Positions 1 to 8,699 of a DNA stretch of 64,000 bases are shown here, one piece after another (the stretch's first letter is position 1; each line of letters starts with the position of its first letter). Below the pieces are notes generated by a model. It was given only the letters and a program-made list of their open reading frames with translations. It was not told the origin of the DNA and did not search any database. This DNA is from Streptomyces sp. R41 (GTDB lineage: Bacteria > Actinomycetota > Actinomycetes > Streptomycetales > Streptomycetaceae). Where the stretch lies: contig NZ_CP163443.1 of assembly GCF_041053055.1 (NCBI RefSeq), positions 7,485,001 through 7,549,000 of the forward strand, read 5' to 3'. The position numbers and the translations under genes are program-made.

Positions 1-453
1 GCCCTGGGTGTGACACTGTCGACCCCGGAAGCGGACAGGTACTCCTACACGGAGCAGTACCTCCGCGGCCGCATCATCGGCGCCCTGGGAGGCATGGCCG
101 CCGAACACGTCGTCTTCGGAGTCATCACGACGGGCTCGGAGAACGACCTCGAACAGGTCACCAACATCGTCCGCGGCATGGTCGCCCGCTGGGGTATGAG
201 TGAACGAGTCGGCCGCCTCTCCGCCCTCCCGAACGACGCCCAACAGGCCTACGGCCTTGCCGCCGCGCCCGCGACCCTCGACTCCATCGACCACGAGATG
301 CGCCGCATCGTCGACGAGTGCTACGAAGAGGCCTGCGACAAACTCAGCGACCACCGTGGACAACTCGACGCCCTCGCGGAGGCGCTCCTCGCGAACGAGA
401 CACTGGAGGAGGCGGAGGCGTACCGGATCGCAGGGGTCAAGAGGCTGGGGTAA
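1..453 (+). CDS. ftsH: ATP-dependent zinc metalloprotease FtsH, C-terminal part (5' end outside window)
   Basis: About 150 residues of the peptidase M41 domain are present. The gene is open from base 1, so its start, AAA domain and HExxH motif lie outside the window. Visible family features are ALGVTLSTPE at the beginning, the RGRIIGALGGMAAEHVVFG segment and TTGSENDLEQVT, the usual TGAxNDL region. FtsH is a membrane-anchored hexameric protease that degrades misfolded or regulatory membrane proteins. A second FtsH paralogue elsewhere in the chromosome is possible and cannot be judged from this fragment. Confidence 0.9.
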   Translation, partial: ALGVTLSTPEADRYSYTEQYLRGRIIGALGGMAAEHVVFGVITTGSENDLEQVTNIVRGMVARWGMSERVGRLSALPNDAQQAYGLAAAPATLDSIDHEMRRIVDECYEEACDKLSDHRGQLDALAEALLANETLEEAEAYRIAGVKRLG

Positions 454-454
454 G

Positions 455-566
455 GCGGGCTTCGCCCCGCCCCGTAAGGGGCGCGGGGAACTGCGCGACC
501 AGCCCCCACCCACCCGCAGCCGAAGAACGACCCAGCGGGGTCTGGGGCGCAGCCCCAGATGCGGGA
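455..566. repeat. Streptomyces-type intergenic GC-rich repeat with hairpins
   Basis: Just after the ftsH stop there is a segment with CGCCCC-GTAA-GGGGCG, then GGGAACTGCGCGACCAGCCC, and at 541-559 a perfect stem TCTGGGGC/GCCCCAGA with a 3-nt loop. From memory, this wording (GGGGAACTGCGCGA... followed by TCTGGGGCGCAGCCCCAG) recurs in intergenic spaces of many Streptomyces genomes. Here it separates convergent genes and may act as a bidirectional terminator. Confidence 0.6.
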
Positions 567-603
567 CGGGTAGGGGAGGAGGGGGCGAAAAACGCCTGCG
601 ACC

Positions 604-1461
604 TCAGCCCGTACGAGCGATCAGGTACCGGAACACGTTCGGCATCCACACCGTCCCGTCCCGCCGCTGATGCGGATGAAGCGCCTCGGTCAGCTCCTTG
701 TCGACCTGCACCTGATCGGTGGCGTCGACCGCCGCGTCGAACACCCCCGTCGACAACAGCCCCCGCACCGCACTGTCCACATCGGCGTACCCGAACGGAC
801 AGGCAACCCGCCCGGACCCGTCCGGCCGCAGCCCGGCCCGCTGAGCGACCTCCTCCAGGTCGTCCCGACAGGCAGCGCGCCAACTCCCCGCTCCCCGCAG
901 GGGATCGGCCAACTTGGTGGCGACCCGCAGCACGGCGGAGGTGGTGCACCGCTCCGGCGGCCCCCACCCGACCAGCACCACAGGCGCCCCCCGCTCGGCA
1001 AGCGGCGTGGCCGAGCCGAGCAGCGAGCCCAGCCCTTCGGAGTCCCCGGCCACACACCCGATCGGTTCGAACGCGGTCACCAGGTTGTACGCCGGCGCCC
1101 CCGCGACGGCCGCGTCCGCGGGTGACCCCTCCACGAGCCGGGTGTCCGCACGCGCGCGCGTGCCCCACGCGTCGGGCAGCAACCGCTCGCGCGCAAGGGC
1201 CAGCCGCTCGGGCGACGAGGAGTCGACACCGGTGACGGCGGCGCCCCGAGCGGCCGCCATCAGAAGAGCGAGCCCCGACCCGCAGCCGAGGCCGAGCAGC
1301 CGCGTCCCGCCGCCCACTTCGAGCCGCTCGTAGACGGCTTCGTAGAGCGGCACCAGCATCCGCTCCTGGATCTCGGCCCAGTCACGCGCGCGTGCAGACT
1401 GATTCACCCGGGGCGCCGGCCCCGCGTGAGGTCGGTGCTGCCGCACGAGCGTAGGTGTCAT
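604..1461 (-). CDS. class I SAM-dependent methyltransferase
   Basis: 285 aa. The SAM-binding motif I is clear (LLGLGCGSGLALLMAAARG, about residues 54-72), followed by an acidic strand end (VTGVDSSS). The N-terminal part (ARDWAEIQERMLVPLYEAVYERL) is typical of small-molecule methyltransferases of actinomycetes. The substrate cannot be told. The gene is divergent from proS and convergent with ftsH. The C-terminal half has few recognisable motifs. Confidence 0.75.
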   Translation of the reverse strand: MTPTLVRQHRPHAGPAPRVNQSARARDWAEIQERMLVPLYEAVYERLEVGGGTRLLGLGCGSGLALLMAAARGAAVTGVDSSSPERLALARERLLPDAWGTRARADTRLVEGSPADAAVAGAPAYNLVTAFEPIGCVAGDSEGLGSLLGSATPLAERGAPVVLVGWGPPERCTTSAVLRVATKLADPLRGAGSWRAACRDDLEEVAQRAGLRPDGSGRVACPFGYADVDSAVRGLLSTGVFDAAVDATDQVQVDKELTEALHPHQRRDGTVWMPNVFRYLIARTG

Positions 1462-1659
1462 CGAAAGCGCCCCAATCCGCCGAGAGTTGCCGCTGTGCCC
1501 CGTTTCCCTGGCCCCCGTGCAGTGCGCCGCACTCCCCCCGTATGTCAGGAAACTCCGCGCTCGACGTGGCGTCCAGGGGTTGCGGCGCCCGGCTTGTGCG
1601 CTCCGCGTGCGCGCCGCGAGAATTCACATTCCGGCAACGTGGCCCCGTACCATCGCCGC

Positions 1660-3075
1660 ATGGCAAAGGCACCCGTTCTCACGCCCCAGGCGGACGATTT
1701 CCCGCGCTGGTACCAGGACCTGATCAACAAGGCCGAGTTGGCCGACAACGGGCCGGTACGCGGCACCATGGTCATCCGACCGTACGGGTACGGGCTGTGG
1801 GAGCGGATGCAGCAGGAAATGGACGCCCGTATCAAGGAGGCGGGTGCCCAGAACGCGTACTTCCCCCTCTTCATCCCGCAGTCGTATCTGACGAAGGAGG
1901 CCGAGCACGTCGAGGGCTTCGCCCCCGAGCTCGCGGTCGTCACGCACGCCGGCGGCAAGGAGTTGGAGGAGCCGGTCGTCGTCCGCCCCACCTCCGAGAC
2001 GATCATCAACGACTACTTCTCCAAGTGGGTGCAGAGCTACCGCGATCTGCCGCTGCTGATCAACCAGTGGGCGAATGTGGTCCGTTGGGAGATGCGCCCG
2101 CGCGTGTTCCTCCGTACGACGGAATTCCTCTGGCAGGAGGGCCACACCGCCCACGCCACGTACGAGGACGCCCGGGACTACGCCGCGTACATCCACGAGA
2201 AGGTCTACGCGGACTTCATGGTGAACGTCCTCGGGATCGACGTGGTGCTCGGGCGCAAGACTCCCAGCGAGCGCTTCGCGGGTGCCATCAACACCCTCAC
2301 GCTCGAAGCCATGATGGGCGACGGCAAGGCCCTCCAGATGGGCACCAGCCACGAGCTCGGGCAGAACTTCGCCAAGGCCTTCCACACCCAGTACCTGTCC
2401 AAGGACGGCAAGCAGGAGCTCGTCTGGCAGACCTCCTGGGGGTCGTCGACCCGCATGGTGGGTGGCCTGATCATGTCGCACGGCGATGACAATGGGTTGC
2501 GGGTGCCGCCGCGGCTCGCCCCCGTGCAGGCGGTCGTCCTCGCGATCAAGGGGGACGATGCGGTTCTGGCCAAGGTCCGCGAAATCGGCGATCAACTGAA
2601 GGCGGCGGGTGTACGCGTCCAGGTGGACGACCGTACGGACACCCCGTTCGGGCGCCGCGCCGTCGACTGGGAGCTCAAGGGCGTACCCGTACGCATCGAG
2701 GTCGGCCCCCGTGACCTGGAGAACGGCACCGCGATGCTGGCCCGCCGCATCCCCGGCGGCAAAGAGCCGGTGGCGATCGACGCGCTCGTAGGCCTGCTCC
2801 CCACAGTCCTCGAAGAGGACCAGGCGCTGCTTCTGAAGCAGGCACGCGAGCGCCGCGAGTCCCGTACGTCGGAGGTGTCGACGATCGAGGAGGCCGTCGA
2901 GGCGGCCACCGCCGGCGGCTGGGCGCGCATTCCCTGGGCCGACCTCGGCGAAGAGGGCGAGGCCAAGCTGGCCGAGCACTCCGTGACCGTACGGTGTCTG
3001 GTCGCCGAGGACGGGTCGGTACCCGACGCCGACGACGCACCCGGTAACGTCGCCGTCGTGGCGCGCGCTTACTGA
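1660..3075 (+). CDS. proS: prolyl-tRNA synthetase
   Basis: 471 aa, the short eukaryote/archaea-like ProRS type. Class II motifs are visible: VRPTSETIINDYFSKWV, WEMRPRVFLRTTEFLWQEGHTAH (motif 2) and the TSWGSSTRMVGG region (motif 3). It charges tRNA-Pro in the cytoplasm. The ATG at 1660 fits the family N-terminus (MAKAPVLTPQ). A longer upstream frame exists but reads as non-coding. A TACCAT hexamer at 1648-1653 lies only 6 nt before the ATG and there is no Shine-Dalgarno sequence, so a leaderless mRNA is likely. Confidence 0.95.
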   Translation: MAKAPVLTPQADDFPRWYQDLINKAELADNGPVRGTMVIRPYGYGLWERMQQEMDARIKEAGAQNAYFPLFIPQSYLTKEAEHVEGFAPELAVVTHAGGKELEEPVVVRPTSETIINDYFSKWVQSYRDLPLLINQWANVVRWEMRPRVFLRTTEFLWQEGHTAHATYEDARDYAAYIHEKVYADFMVNVLGIDVVLGRKTPSERFAGAINTLTLEAMMGDGKALQMGTSHELGQNFAKAFHTQYLSKDGKQELVWQTSWGSSTRMVGGLIMSHGDDNGLRVPPRLAPVQAVVLAIKGDDAVLAKVREIGDQLKAAGVRVQVDDRTDTPFGRRAVDWELKGVPVRIEVGPRDLENGTAMLARRIPGGKEPVAIDALVGLLPTVLEEDQALLLKQARERRESRTSEVSTIEEAVEAATAGGWARIPWADLGEEGEAKLAEHSVTVRCLVAEDGSVPDADDAPGNVAVVARAY

Positions 3076-3127
3076 GTAGCCCCCGAGGGCGACCGAAACG
3101 TCTCTTGCGCATCTGCTGACCTCAGGT

Positions 3128-3162
3128 GCCCCGGCGCGCGGACACCGTCTACGCGCCGGGGC
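3128..3162 (+). terminator. hairpin after proS
   Basis: Perfect 11-bp stem GCCCCGGCGCG (3128-3138) / CGCGCCGGGGC (3152-3162) with a 13-nt loop, 53 nt after the proS stop. There is no clear T-run, as is usual for Streptomyces terminators. Confidence 0.6.
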
Positions 3163-3326
3163 GTACGTATACCTACGTACCGCCTTGTTACGAGCTGTGA
3201 GGCTTCTCCGCAGATCAGCGCACCCGCCCTCGTCAGGACGCATCAGCGGCAACTGACGGGTACGTGCAAATTATTTGGGATGCCCCGGAATAGGAACACA
3301 GAGGCACCCCGGCTCGTTGTCACGAC

Positions 3327-3923
3327 GTGAGCACGACACCACCTGTTCTCGCCGCAGAGCTGGCAGGGGCGTGGGCCGACATTCAGCGGCACCACCCCGA
3401 GCTGCCGGATCTTGCCGCGCCAGAGTCCCTGATCGGGGAGTCGTCGTCCGCCTGCGGGCACGAACTCTCCTTCGAGCGACTGCTTCATGAGGCAGTCCAC
3501 GGCATCGCCGCCGCCCGAGGAGTCCGCGACACCTCGCGCGCCGGCCGGTATCACAACCGCAGATTTCTCGCGATCGCCGAGGAGCTGGGCCTCGACCACC
3601 CCGAGGAGCCGCATCCCAGCAGTGGCTTCTCCCTGGTCACGCTCAACCCCGAGGCGAAGCGGCGTTACCGCCCGACGATCGAGCGCCTGCAGCGCGCGCT
3701 CAAGGCCCACACGGTCGCGACCGCCGCCGACACAGCCCGCTCGTTCCGCGGCCCGGCCGCCCGCCACGGCTCCTCCGGAGGAGGCGTCCGCGTCAAGGCG
3801 GTGTGCGACTGCGGCCGCAACGTACGGGTCGTCCCTTCGGTGCTGGCCCAGGCACCGATCGTGTGCGGAGGCTGCGGAAAACCGTTCCGCATCCCGGAGG
3901 TCGTGGGCGCGGCAGCGAGCTGA
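3327..3923 (+). CDS. SprT-like zinc metallopeptidase-family protein with C-terminal zinc finger
   Basis: 198 aa from a GTG start. The metallopeptidase motif HEAVH is in LLHEAVHGIAAARGV (about residues 52-66), followed by the SprT/phage-type pattern DTSRAGRYHNRRF and ALAEELGL-like sequence. The C-terminus has paired cysteines (CDC...CGGC, about residues 160-183) that can form a zinc ribbon. SprT-like proteins are often linked to DNA-protein crosslink repair or to mobile elements. A role here is inference only. It stands alone between proS and rpsP. Confidence 0.6.
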   Translation: MSTTPPVLAAELAGAWADIQRHHPELPDLAAPESLIGESSSACGHELSFERLLHEAVHGIAAARGVRDTSRAGRYHNRRFLAIAEELGLDHPEEPHPSSGFSLVTLNPEAKRRYRPTIERLQRALKAHTVATAADTARSFRGPAARHGSSGGGVRVKAVCDCGRNVRVVPSVLAQAPIVCGGCGKPFRIPEVVGAAAS

Positions 3924-4251
3924 GCGGACGGCTGCTCGTGGCAGCCGTACTCAGCTGTGGGCACTTCGTGCCTCTGGGGCGGCGCTCGTCCCAAAGGGAG
4001 CGGCACCCAGCAAGCGCCGGTAGGCGGCCCCAAGGCAGCCCCGGCGCCGGGTGCCGATCCGACGTGGGCAGGCGCACCCTGCCCGGTCAAGGCAACCCGC
4101 CAGCGTATGGCACAATGGCTAGCTGTACTCGACAGCCGCACAGGACCCCTCTCTCCTCCGGCTGACGCGTCCATCGGGCACTCGGGTACCGCAACCCCAC
4201 GCGGCCATCTCGCCGTGCCCAACCACGTCAAGACCAGGAGACACCACTCCC
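3924..4251 (+). promoter_or_regulatory. 328-nt intergenic region carrying the rpsP promoter and leader
   Basis: No gene is seen here. The region must carry the promoter of the rpsP operon. A possible -10 CACAAT lies in ATGGCACAATGG near 4107-4118, but no convincing -35 is spaced correctly. A Shine-Dalgarno AGGAGA is found 12-18 nt before the rpsP GTG. Confidence 0.35.
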
Positions 4252-4671
4252 GTGGCAGTCAAGATCAAGCTGAAGCGTCTGGGCAAGATCCGTTCGCCTC
4301 ACTACCGCATCGTCGTCGCCGACTCCCGTACCCGCCGTGATGGCCGGGCCATCGAGGAGATCGGTCTGTACCACCCGGTGCAGAACCCCTCGCGCATCGA
4401 GGTCGACTCGGACCGTGCGCAGTACTGGCTGGGTGTCGGCGCGCAGCCGACCGAGCCCGTTCTCGCCATCCTGAAGCTGACCGGCGACTGGCAGAAGTTC
4501 AAGGGCGAGCCCGCCCCGGCTCCGCTGCTCGTGGCCGAGCCGAAGGCCGCGCGCCCGTCGTTCGAGGCCCTTGGCGGCGACGACGAGGGCAAGGGTGAGG
4601 CCATCACCCAGAAGAAGAAGGCTGAGAAGAAGGACGAGGCCCCGGCCGAGTCCGAGTCGACCGAGGCCTGA
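4252..4671 (+). CDS. rpsP: 30S ribosomal protein S16
   Basis: 139 aa from GTG. The S16 fold sequence is complete ([20 protein letters not shown], then [21 protein letters not shown]). About 50 extra C-terminal residues rich in Ala, Lys and Glu are the usual actinobacterial extension. It binds 16S rRNA early in 30S assembly. It heads the operon with the KH protein, rimM and trmD. The KH gene begins 2 nt after its stop. Confidence 0.97.
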   Translation: MAVKIKLKRLGKIRSPHYRIVVADSRTRRDGRAIEEIGLYHPVQNPSRIEVDSDRAQYWLGVGAQPTEPVLAILKLTGDWQKFKGEPAPAPLLVAEPKAARPSFEALGGDDEGKGEAITQKKKAEKKDEAPAESESTEA

Positions 4672-4673
4672 GC

Positions 4674-4913
4674 ATGCTCGAGGAGGCTCTCGAGCACCTC
4701 GTGAAGGGCATCGTCGACAACCCCGACGATGTGCAGGTCGCCTCGCGCAACCTGCGCCGCGGACGCGTTCTCGAGGTCCGGGTGCACCCCGACGACCTCG
4801 GCAAGGTGATCGGCCGCAACGGCCGCACCGCGCGCGCTCTGCGTACCGTCGTGGGTGCCATCGGCGGCCGCGGTGTCCGCGTCGACCTCGTCGACGTGGA
4901 TCACGTCCGCTGA
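4674..4913 (+). CDS. khpA: KH-domain RNA-binding protein (KhpA family)
   Basis: 79 aa. One KH domain with the GXXG loop in GKVIGRNGRTARALR (about residues 43-57). The start codon is 2 nt after rpsP stops, so the two are probably translationally coupled. KhpA-type proteins bind RNA and influence ribosome-related and division functions in Gram-positive bacteria. The position between rpsP and rimM is the standard one. Confidence 0.9.
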   Translation: MLEEALEHLVKGIVDNPDDVQVASRNLRRGRVLEVRVHPDDLGKVIGRNGRTARALRTVVGAIGGRGVRVDLVDVDHVR

Positions 4914-4997
4914 CGTAACAGGCAGCACCGGCTCGGGCCGGGGAGGGCTTACGAGCCGTCCCCGGCCCGTAGTCGTACCGACAGGAGATCAAGCACA

Positions 4998-5546
4998 GTG
5001 CAGCTGGTAGTCGCTCGCGTCGGCCGCGCCCACGGGATCAAGGGCGAGGTCACCGTGGAGGTGCGTACGGACGAGCCGGAACTCAGGCTCGGGCCCGGCG
5101 CCGTCCTGCTCACCGACCCGGCCTCCGCCGGACCGCTGACCATCGAGACGGGCCGTGTGCACAGCGGCCGTCTGCTGCTGCGCTTCGAGGGCGTACGGGA
5201 CCGGAACGCCGCCGAGGCGCTGCGCAACACCCTGCTGATCGCCGAGGTCGACCCGGACGAGAAGCCCGAGGACCCGGACGAGTACTACGACCACCAGCTG
5301 ATGGACCTGGACGTGGTCACCAAGGACGGTGCGGAGGTCGGACGGATCACCGAGATCTCTCATCTGCCTTCGCAGGACCTGTTCGTGGTCGAGCGTGAGG
5401 ACGGGACCGAGGTCCTGATCCCGTTCGTCGAGGAGATCGTCGTCGAGATCGACCTGGAGGAGCAGCGGGCCGTCATCGACCCGCCGCCGGGCCTGATCGA
5501 CGACCGGGCCGAGATCGACTCCTCCCGGGACGAGGACGAGGCGTAA
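4998..5546 (+). CDS. rimM: 16S rRNA processing/maturation factor RimM
   Basis: 182 aa from GTG, with AGGAGA upstream. The N-terminal RimM barrel ([20 protein letters not shown]) and the C-terminal PRC barrel ([12 protein letters not shown], then [14 protein letters not shown]) are both present. RimM helps maturation of the 30S head with S19. The last base of its TAA is the first base of the trmD ATG. Confidence 0.96.
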   Translation: MQLVVARVGRAHGIKGEVTVEVRTDEPELRLGPGAVLLTDPASAGPLTIETGRVHSGRLLLRFEGVRDRNAAEALRNTLLIAEVDPDEKPEDPDEYYDHQLMDLDVVTKDGAEVGRITEISHLPSQDLFVVEREDGTEVLIPFVEEIVVEIDLEEQRAVIDPPPGLIDDRAEIDSSRDEDEA

Positions 5547-6367
5547 TGCGGCTCGACGTCGTCACGATCTTCCCCGAGTACCTGGACCCCCTGAACGTCT
5601 CGCTCGTCGGCAAGGCACGCGCGCGTGGACAGCTGAATGTGCACGTGCATGATCTTCGGGAGTGGACGTACGACCGCCACAACACGGTCGACGACACCCC
5701 GTACGGCGGCGGCCCCGGCATGGTCATGAAGACCGAGCCCTGGGGCGACGCCCTGGACTCCGTACTGGCGGACGGCTACGAAACGGGCTCCCACGGGCCC
5801 GTACTGGTGGTCCCCACGCCCAGCGGGCGCCCCTTCACCCAGGAGCTCGCCGTCGAGCTCTCCGAGCGTCCCTGGCTGGTGTTCACGCCCGCACGCTACG
5901 AGGGCATCGATCGCCGTGTCATCGACGAGTACGCCACCCGGATGCCCGTCTACGAGGTGTCCATCGGCGACTACGTACTCGCCGGCGGCGAGGCGGCCGT
6001 CCTGGTCGTCACGGAGGCCGTCGCGCGCCTGCTGCCCGGTGTCCTCGGCAACGCCGAGTCCCACAGGGACGACTCCTTCGCCCCCGGGGCCATGGCCAAC
6101 CTCCTGGAGGGGCCGGTTTACACCAAGCCCCCGGCGTGGCGCGGCCGCGAGATCCCGGAGGTGCTGGTCAGCGGCCACCACGGGAAGATCGCCCGCTGGC
6201 GCCGTGACGAGGCCCTGCGCCGTACGACGGCGAACCGACCCGACCTCATCGAGCGCTGCGACCCTTCCGTCTTCGACAAGAAGGACCGCGAAATGCTCTC
6301 CATCCTGGGCTGGCAGCCGGGTCCCGACGGCCGATTTTGGCGCAGGCCAGAGGCCGTGGAAGAATAG
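5546..6367 (+). CDS. trmD: tRNA (guanine-N1-)-methyltransferase
   Basis: 273 aa. It makes m1G37 in tRNA to prevent +1 frameshifts. The SPOUT-knot SAM site is visible in ARYEGIDRRVIDEY, EVSIGDYVLAGGEAAVLV and the GVLGNAESHRDDSF segment. It overlaps rimM by 1 nt (TAATG). rplS follows after 132 nt, the usual order. Confidence 0.97.
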   Translation: MRLDVVTIFPEYLDPLNVSLVGKARARGQLNVHVHDLREWTYDRHNTVDDTPYGGGPGMVMKTEPWGDALDSVLADGYETGSHGPVLVVPTPSGRPFTQELAVELSERPWLVFTPARYEGIDRRVIDEYATRMPVYEVSIGDYVLAGGEAAVLVVTEAVARLLPGVLGNAESHRDDSFAPGAMANLLEGPVYTKPPAWRGREIPEVLVSGHHGKIARWRRDEALRRTTANRPDLIERCDPSVFDKKDREMLSILGWQPGPDGRFWRRPEAVEE

Positions 6368-6499
6368 GGCGCTGCTGTACGTCGTCCGGCGTGCGCCCCT
6401 GCCACAGGGGGACACGACGCCCGCCCCGACGCGGCAGCACCCTCTTGGAAAACTATCTCCCGTTGATGACCTGTGGCATCAGCGAAGAAAGCAGACGAA

Positions 6500-6850
6500 A
6501 TGTCTCACCTGCTCGACTCCGTCGACAACGCGTCGCTGCGCAGCGACATCCCGGCCTTCCGTCCGGGTGACACCGTCAACGTCCACGTCCGCGTCATCGA
6601 GGGCAATCGCTCCCGTGTGCAGCAGTTCAAGGGCGTAGTCATCCGCCGCCAGGGCGCCGGTGTCCGCGAGACCTTCACGGTCCGCAAGGTCTCCTTCTCG
6701 GTCGGCGTCGAGCGCACCTTCCCGGTGCACACCCCGATCGTCGAGAAGATCGAGCTCGTCACCCGCGGTGACGTGCGTCGCGCGAAGCTGTACTACCTGC
6801 GTGATCTCCGCGGCAAGGCCGCGAAGATCAAGGAGAAGCGCGAGAGCTGA
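6500..6850 (+). CDS. rplS: 50S ribosomal protein L19
   Basis: 116 aa. The ATG at 6500 gives the typical actinobacterial N-terminus MSHLLDSVD and has a GAAGAAAG ribosome-binding site 9-16 nt upstream. A start 27 nt earlier is less likely. Family sequence includes [20 protein letters not shown] and [21 protein letters not shown]19 lies at the 30S-50S interface. Confidence 0.96.
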   Translation: MSHLLDSVDNASLRSDIPAFRPGDTVNVHVRVIEGNRSRVQQFKGVVIRRQGAGVRETFTVRKVSFSVGVERTFPVHTPIVEKIELVTRGDVRRAKLYYLRDLRGKAAKIKEKRES

Positions 6851-6895
6851 GCTCACATCGGGGTTCAAAGCGGGGCCGGATAACATCTGGCCCCG

Positions 6896-7612
6896 ATGGA
6901 CACCGAAGCACAGCCGATGGAGCGCGACCGCTCCTCCCGCCCTTCCGAATCCGAGAACTTCTCGGACACCGAGGGGCCGGAGGGCCGGTCGCGTTTCGCG
7001 TTGGTGGACCGGGCCGCCGACTGGCTCCCGGGCGGCCGGATCACTCTGACCGTGCTGGTCTGCCTGGTCTTCCTGCTGCTCGTCAGCCGGTTTGTGATGC
7101 AGCCGTTCCAAATTCCCAGCGGCTCCATGGAGTCGGGATTGAGGATCGGGGACCGCGTTCTCGTAAATAAGTTGGCGTACCGTTTCGGTGCTGAGCCGCA
7201 GCGGGGCGACGTCGTTGTGTTCGACGGCACTGGGTATTTCGGGAACGCCGACTACATCAAGCGCGTCGTCGGTGTGGGGGGAGACCATGTGGTCTGCTGC
7301 GACAAGGAGAGGAGGCTCGAGGTGAACGGCCGGTCGGTCGACGAGTCGACGTTTCTGTATCCCGGGGACAGCCCGTCCGACGTGCGTTTCGACGTCGTCG
7401 TGCCCGACGGCTCCCTCTTCCTCCTCGGCGACCACCGCAGTGACTCCAGCGACTCCCGCGACCATCTGGGCTCGCCCGGCGGCGGCATGATCCCCGTCTC
7501 CGACGTCATCGGCAGAGCCGACTGGATCGCCTGGCCCGCCGACCACTGGACCCGGCTGACGCGTCCCGACGTCTACGCGCGCGTGCCCGCCGCGGACGGT
7601 GCCCATGGGTAA
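6896..7612 (+). CDS. sipW: type I signal peptidase (SipW-like)
   Basis: 238 aa. One N-terminal membrane segment (TLTVLVCLVFLLLVSRFVM, about residues 51-69) is followed by the catalytic Ser in IPSGSMESGLRIGDRVLV and the Lys in YIKRVVGVGGDHV. Box E (LLGDHRSDSSDSRD) is also present. There is no C-terminal membrane anchor, unlike the next three genes. It cleaves signal peptides of exported proteins. Four sip genes in this order match the sipWXYZ cluster of S. lividans and S. coelicolor. It overlaps sipX by 8 nt. Confidence 0.93.
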   Translation: MDTEAQPMERDRSSRPSESENFSDTEGPEGRSRFALVDRAADWLPGGRITLTVLVCLVFLLLVSRFVMQPFQIPSGSMESGLRIGDRVLVNKLAYRFGAEPQRGDVVVFDGTGYFGNADYIKRVVGVGGDHVVCCDKERRLEVNGRSVDESTFLYPGDSPSDVRFDVVVPDGSLFLLGDHRSDSSDSRDHLGSPGGGMIPVSDVIGRADWIAWPADHWTRLTRPDVYARVPAADGAHG

Positions 7613-8699
7613 CCGTGGCAAACCGCGCGGGGTCTCCACCAGCGCCGCCGACAACCTGCTGCCCACCGGCACCCGGCGCGCCTCCGGGGGCGCGGTCCGG
7701 CCGAGCCGTGTCGAGCGGCGCAAGCTCGCCCGCAAGATCAAGCGGCGCAGGCGGCGCTCGGCGATCAAGGAGATACCCCTCCTCGTCGGCGTCGCGGTGC
7801 TGATAGCGCTGGTCCTCAAGACCTTCCTCGTCCAGGCCTTCGTGATCCCGTCGGGCTCCATGGAGAACACGATCCAGATCGGCGACCGTGTCCTGGTCGA
7901 CAAGCTCACCCCCTGGTTCGGCTCCAAGCCTCAGCGCGGTGATGTGGTCGTCTTCAAGGACCCCGGGGGCTGGCTCACGGCCGAGGAGACCAAGAAGAAG
8001 GACGACCCCGTTGTCGTCAAGCAGGTCAAGGAAGGGTTGACCTTCATCGGCCTGCTGCCGTCCGACAACGAGAAGGACCTCATCAAGCGGGTCGTGGGCG
8101 TCGGCGGTGACACGGTCAAGTGCTGTGACACGCAAGGCCGGGTGACCGTCAACGGCACGCCGCTGAGTGAGCCCTACATCTACGCCGGAGACAAGCCGTC
8201 GGACTTCGCCTTCGAGGTGAAGGTGCCCGAGGGCCGTCTGTTCGTTCTGGGCGACCACCGAGGCAACTCCGCCGATTCCCGCTACCACCGCACCGACAAG
8301 TTCAGCGGCACCGTCTCCGAGAAGTCGGTCGTCGGCCGGGCCATGCTCATCGGCTGGCCCATCGGTCACTGGACCCGTCTCAAGGAACCGAGCACGTTTG
8401 CGACTGTCGCCGACGCGCCTGGAGGGTCGACGTCCGCTCTCGCTCAGTCGCATAGGGTGGCCCCTGCGGATCCAGACGGATTGATCCCCCTCCCGAGCCC
8501 TGCGGAACTCCCGCTCGTTATGGGAGTGGTGGGCCTGCGCCGAATTCGACGACGCGGGCGGCGGCACGGAGTGAGGAGTGGATGTGGGGGATGTGGCGGT
8601 CGGCGCACGGTCCGGACACGAAGGTCCCGAAGGGCAGCCGGAGCGGCCCGACGATTCGGCTTCCCCGGCCGTAGAGGGCGCATCCGGTTCCGGGAGTGA
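7605..8699 (+). CDS. sipX: type I signal peptidase (SipX-like)
   Basis: 364 aa from ATG 7605 (GTG 7599 is possible). An Arg/Lys-rich N-terminus precedes the membrane segment IPLLVGVAVLIALVLKTFLV. The catalytic Ser is in IPSGSMENTIQIGDRVLVDK and the Lys in DLIKRVVGVGGDTVKC. After the catalytic domain comes a short hydrophobic stretch (PAELPLVMGVVGL) and a very Arg/Gly-rich tail. The last 122 nt overlap the sipY reading frame in another phase. Third-codon GC suggests both frames are tolerated, but the far tail is doubtful as functional sequence. Confidence 0.9.
   Translation: MGNRGKPRGVSTSAADNLLPTGTRRASGGAVRPSRVERRKLARKIKRRRRRSAIKEIPLLVGVAVLIALVLKTFLVQAFVIPSGSMENTIQIGDRVLVDKLTPWFGSKPQRGDVVVFKDPGGWLTAEETKKKDDPVVVKQVKEGLTFIGLLPSDNEKDLIKRVVGVGGDTVKCCDTQGRVTVNGTPLSEPYIYAGDKPSDFAFEVKVPEGRLFVLGDHRGNSADSRYHRTDKFSGTVSEKSVVGRAMLIGWPIGHWTRLKEPSTFATVADAPGGSTSALAQSHRVAPADPDGLIPLPSPAELPLVMGVVGLRRIRRRGRRHGVRSGCGGCGGRRTVRTRRSRRAAGAARRFGFPGRRGRIRFRE

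Noticed and set aside
6473..6850. Longer rplS start with MASAKKADE in front
   Set aside because: The ATG at 6500 matches the family start and has a better-placed ribosome-binding site.
8578..8699. Frameshift between sipX and sipY
   Set aside because: Both genes have complete catalytic domains and membrane segments. The overlap only concerns poorly constrained tails, so two separate genes are more likely.
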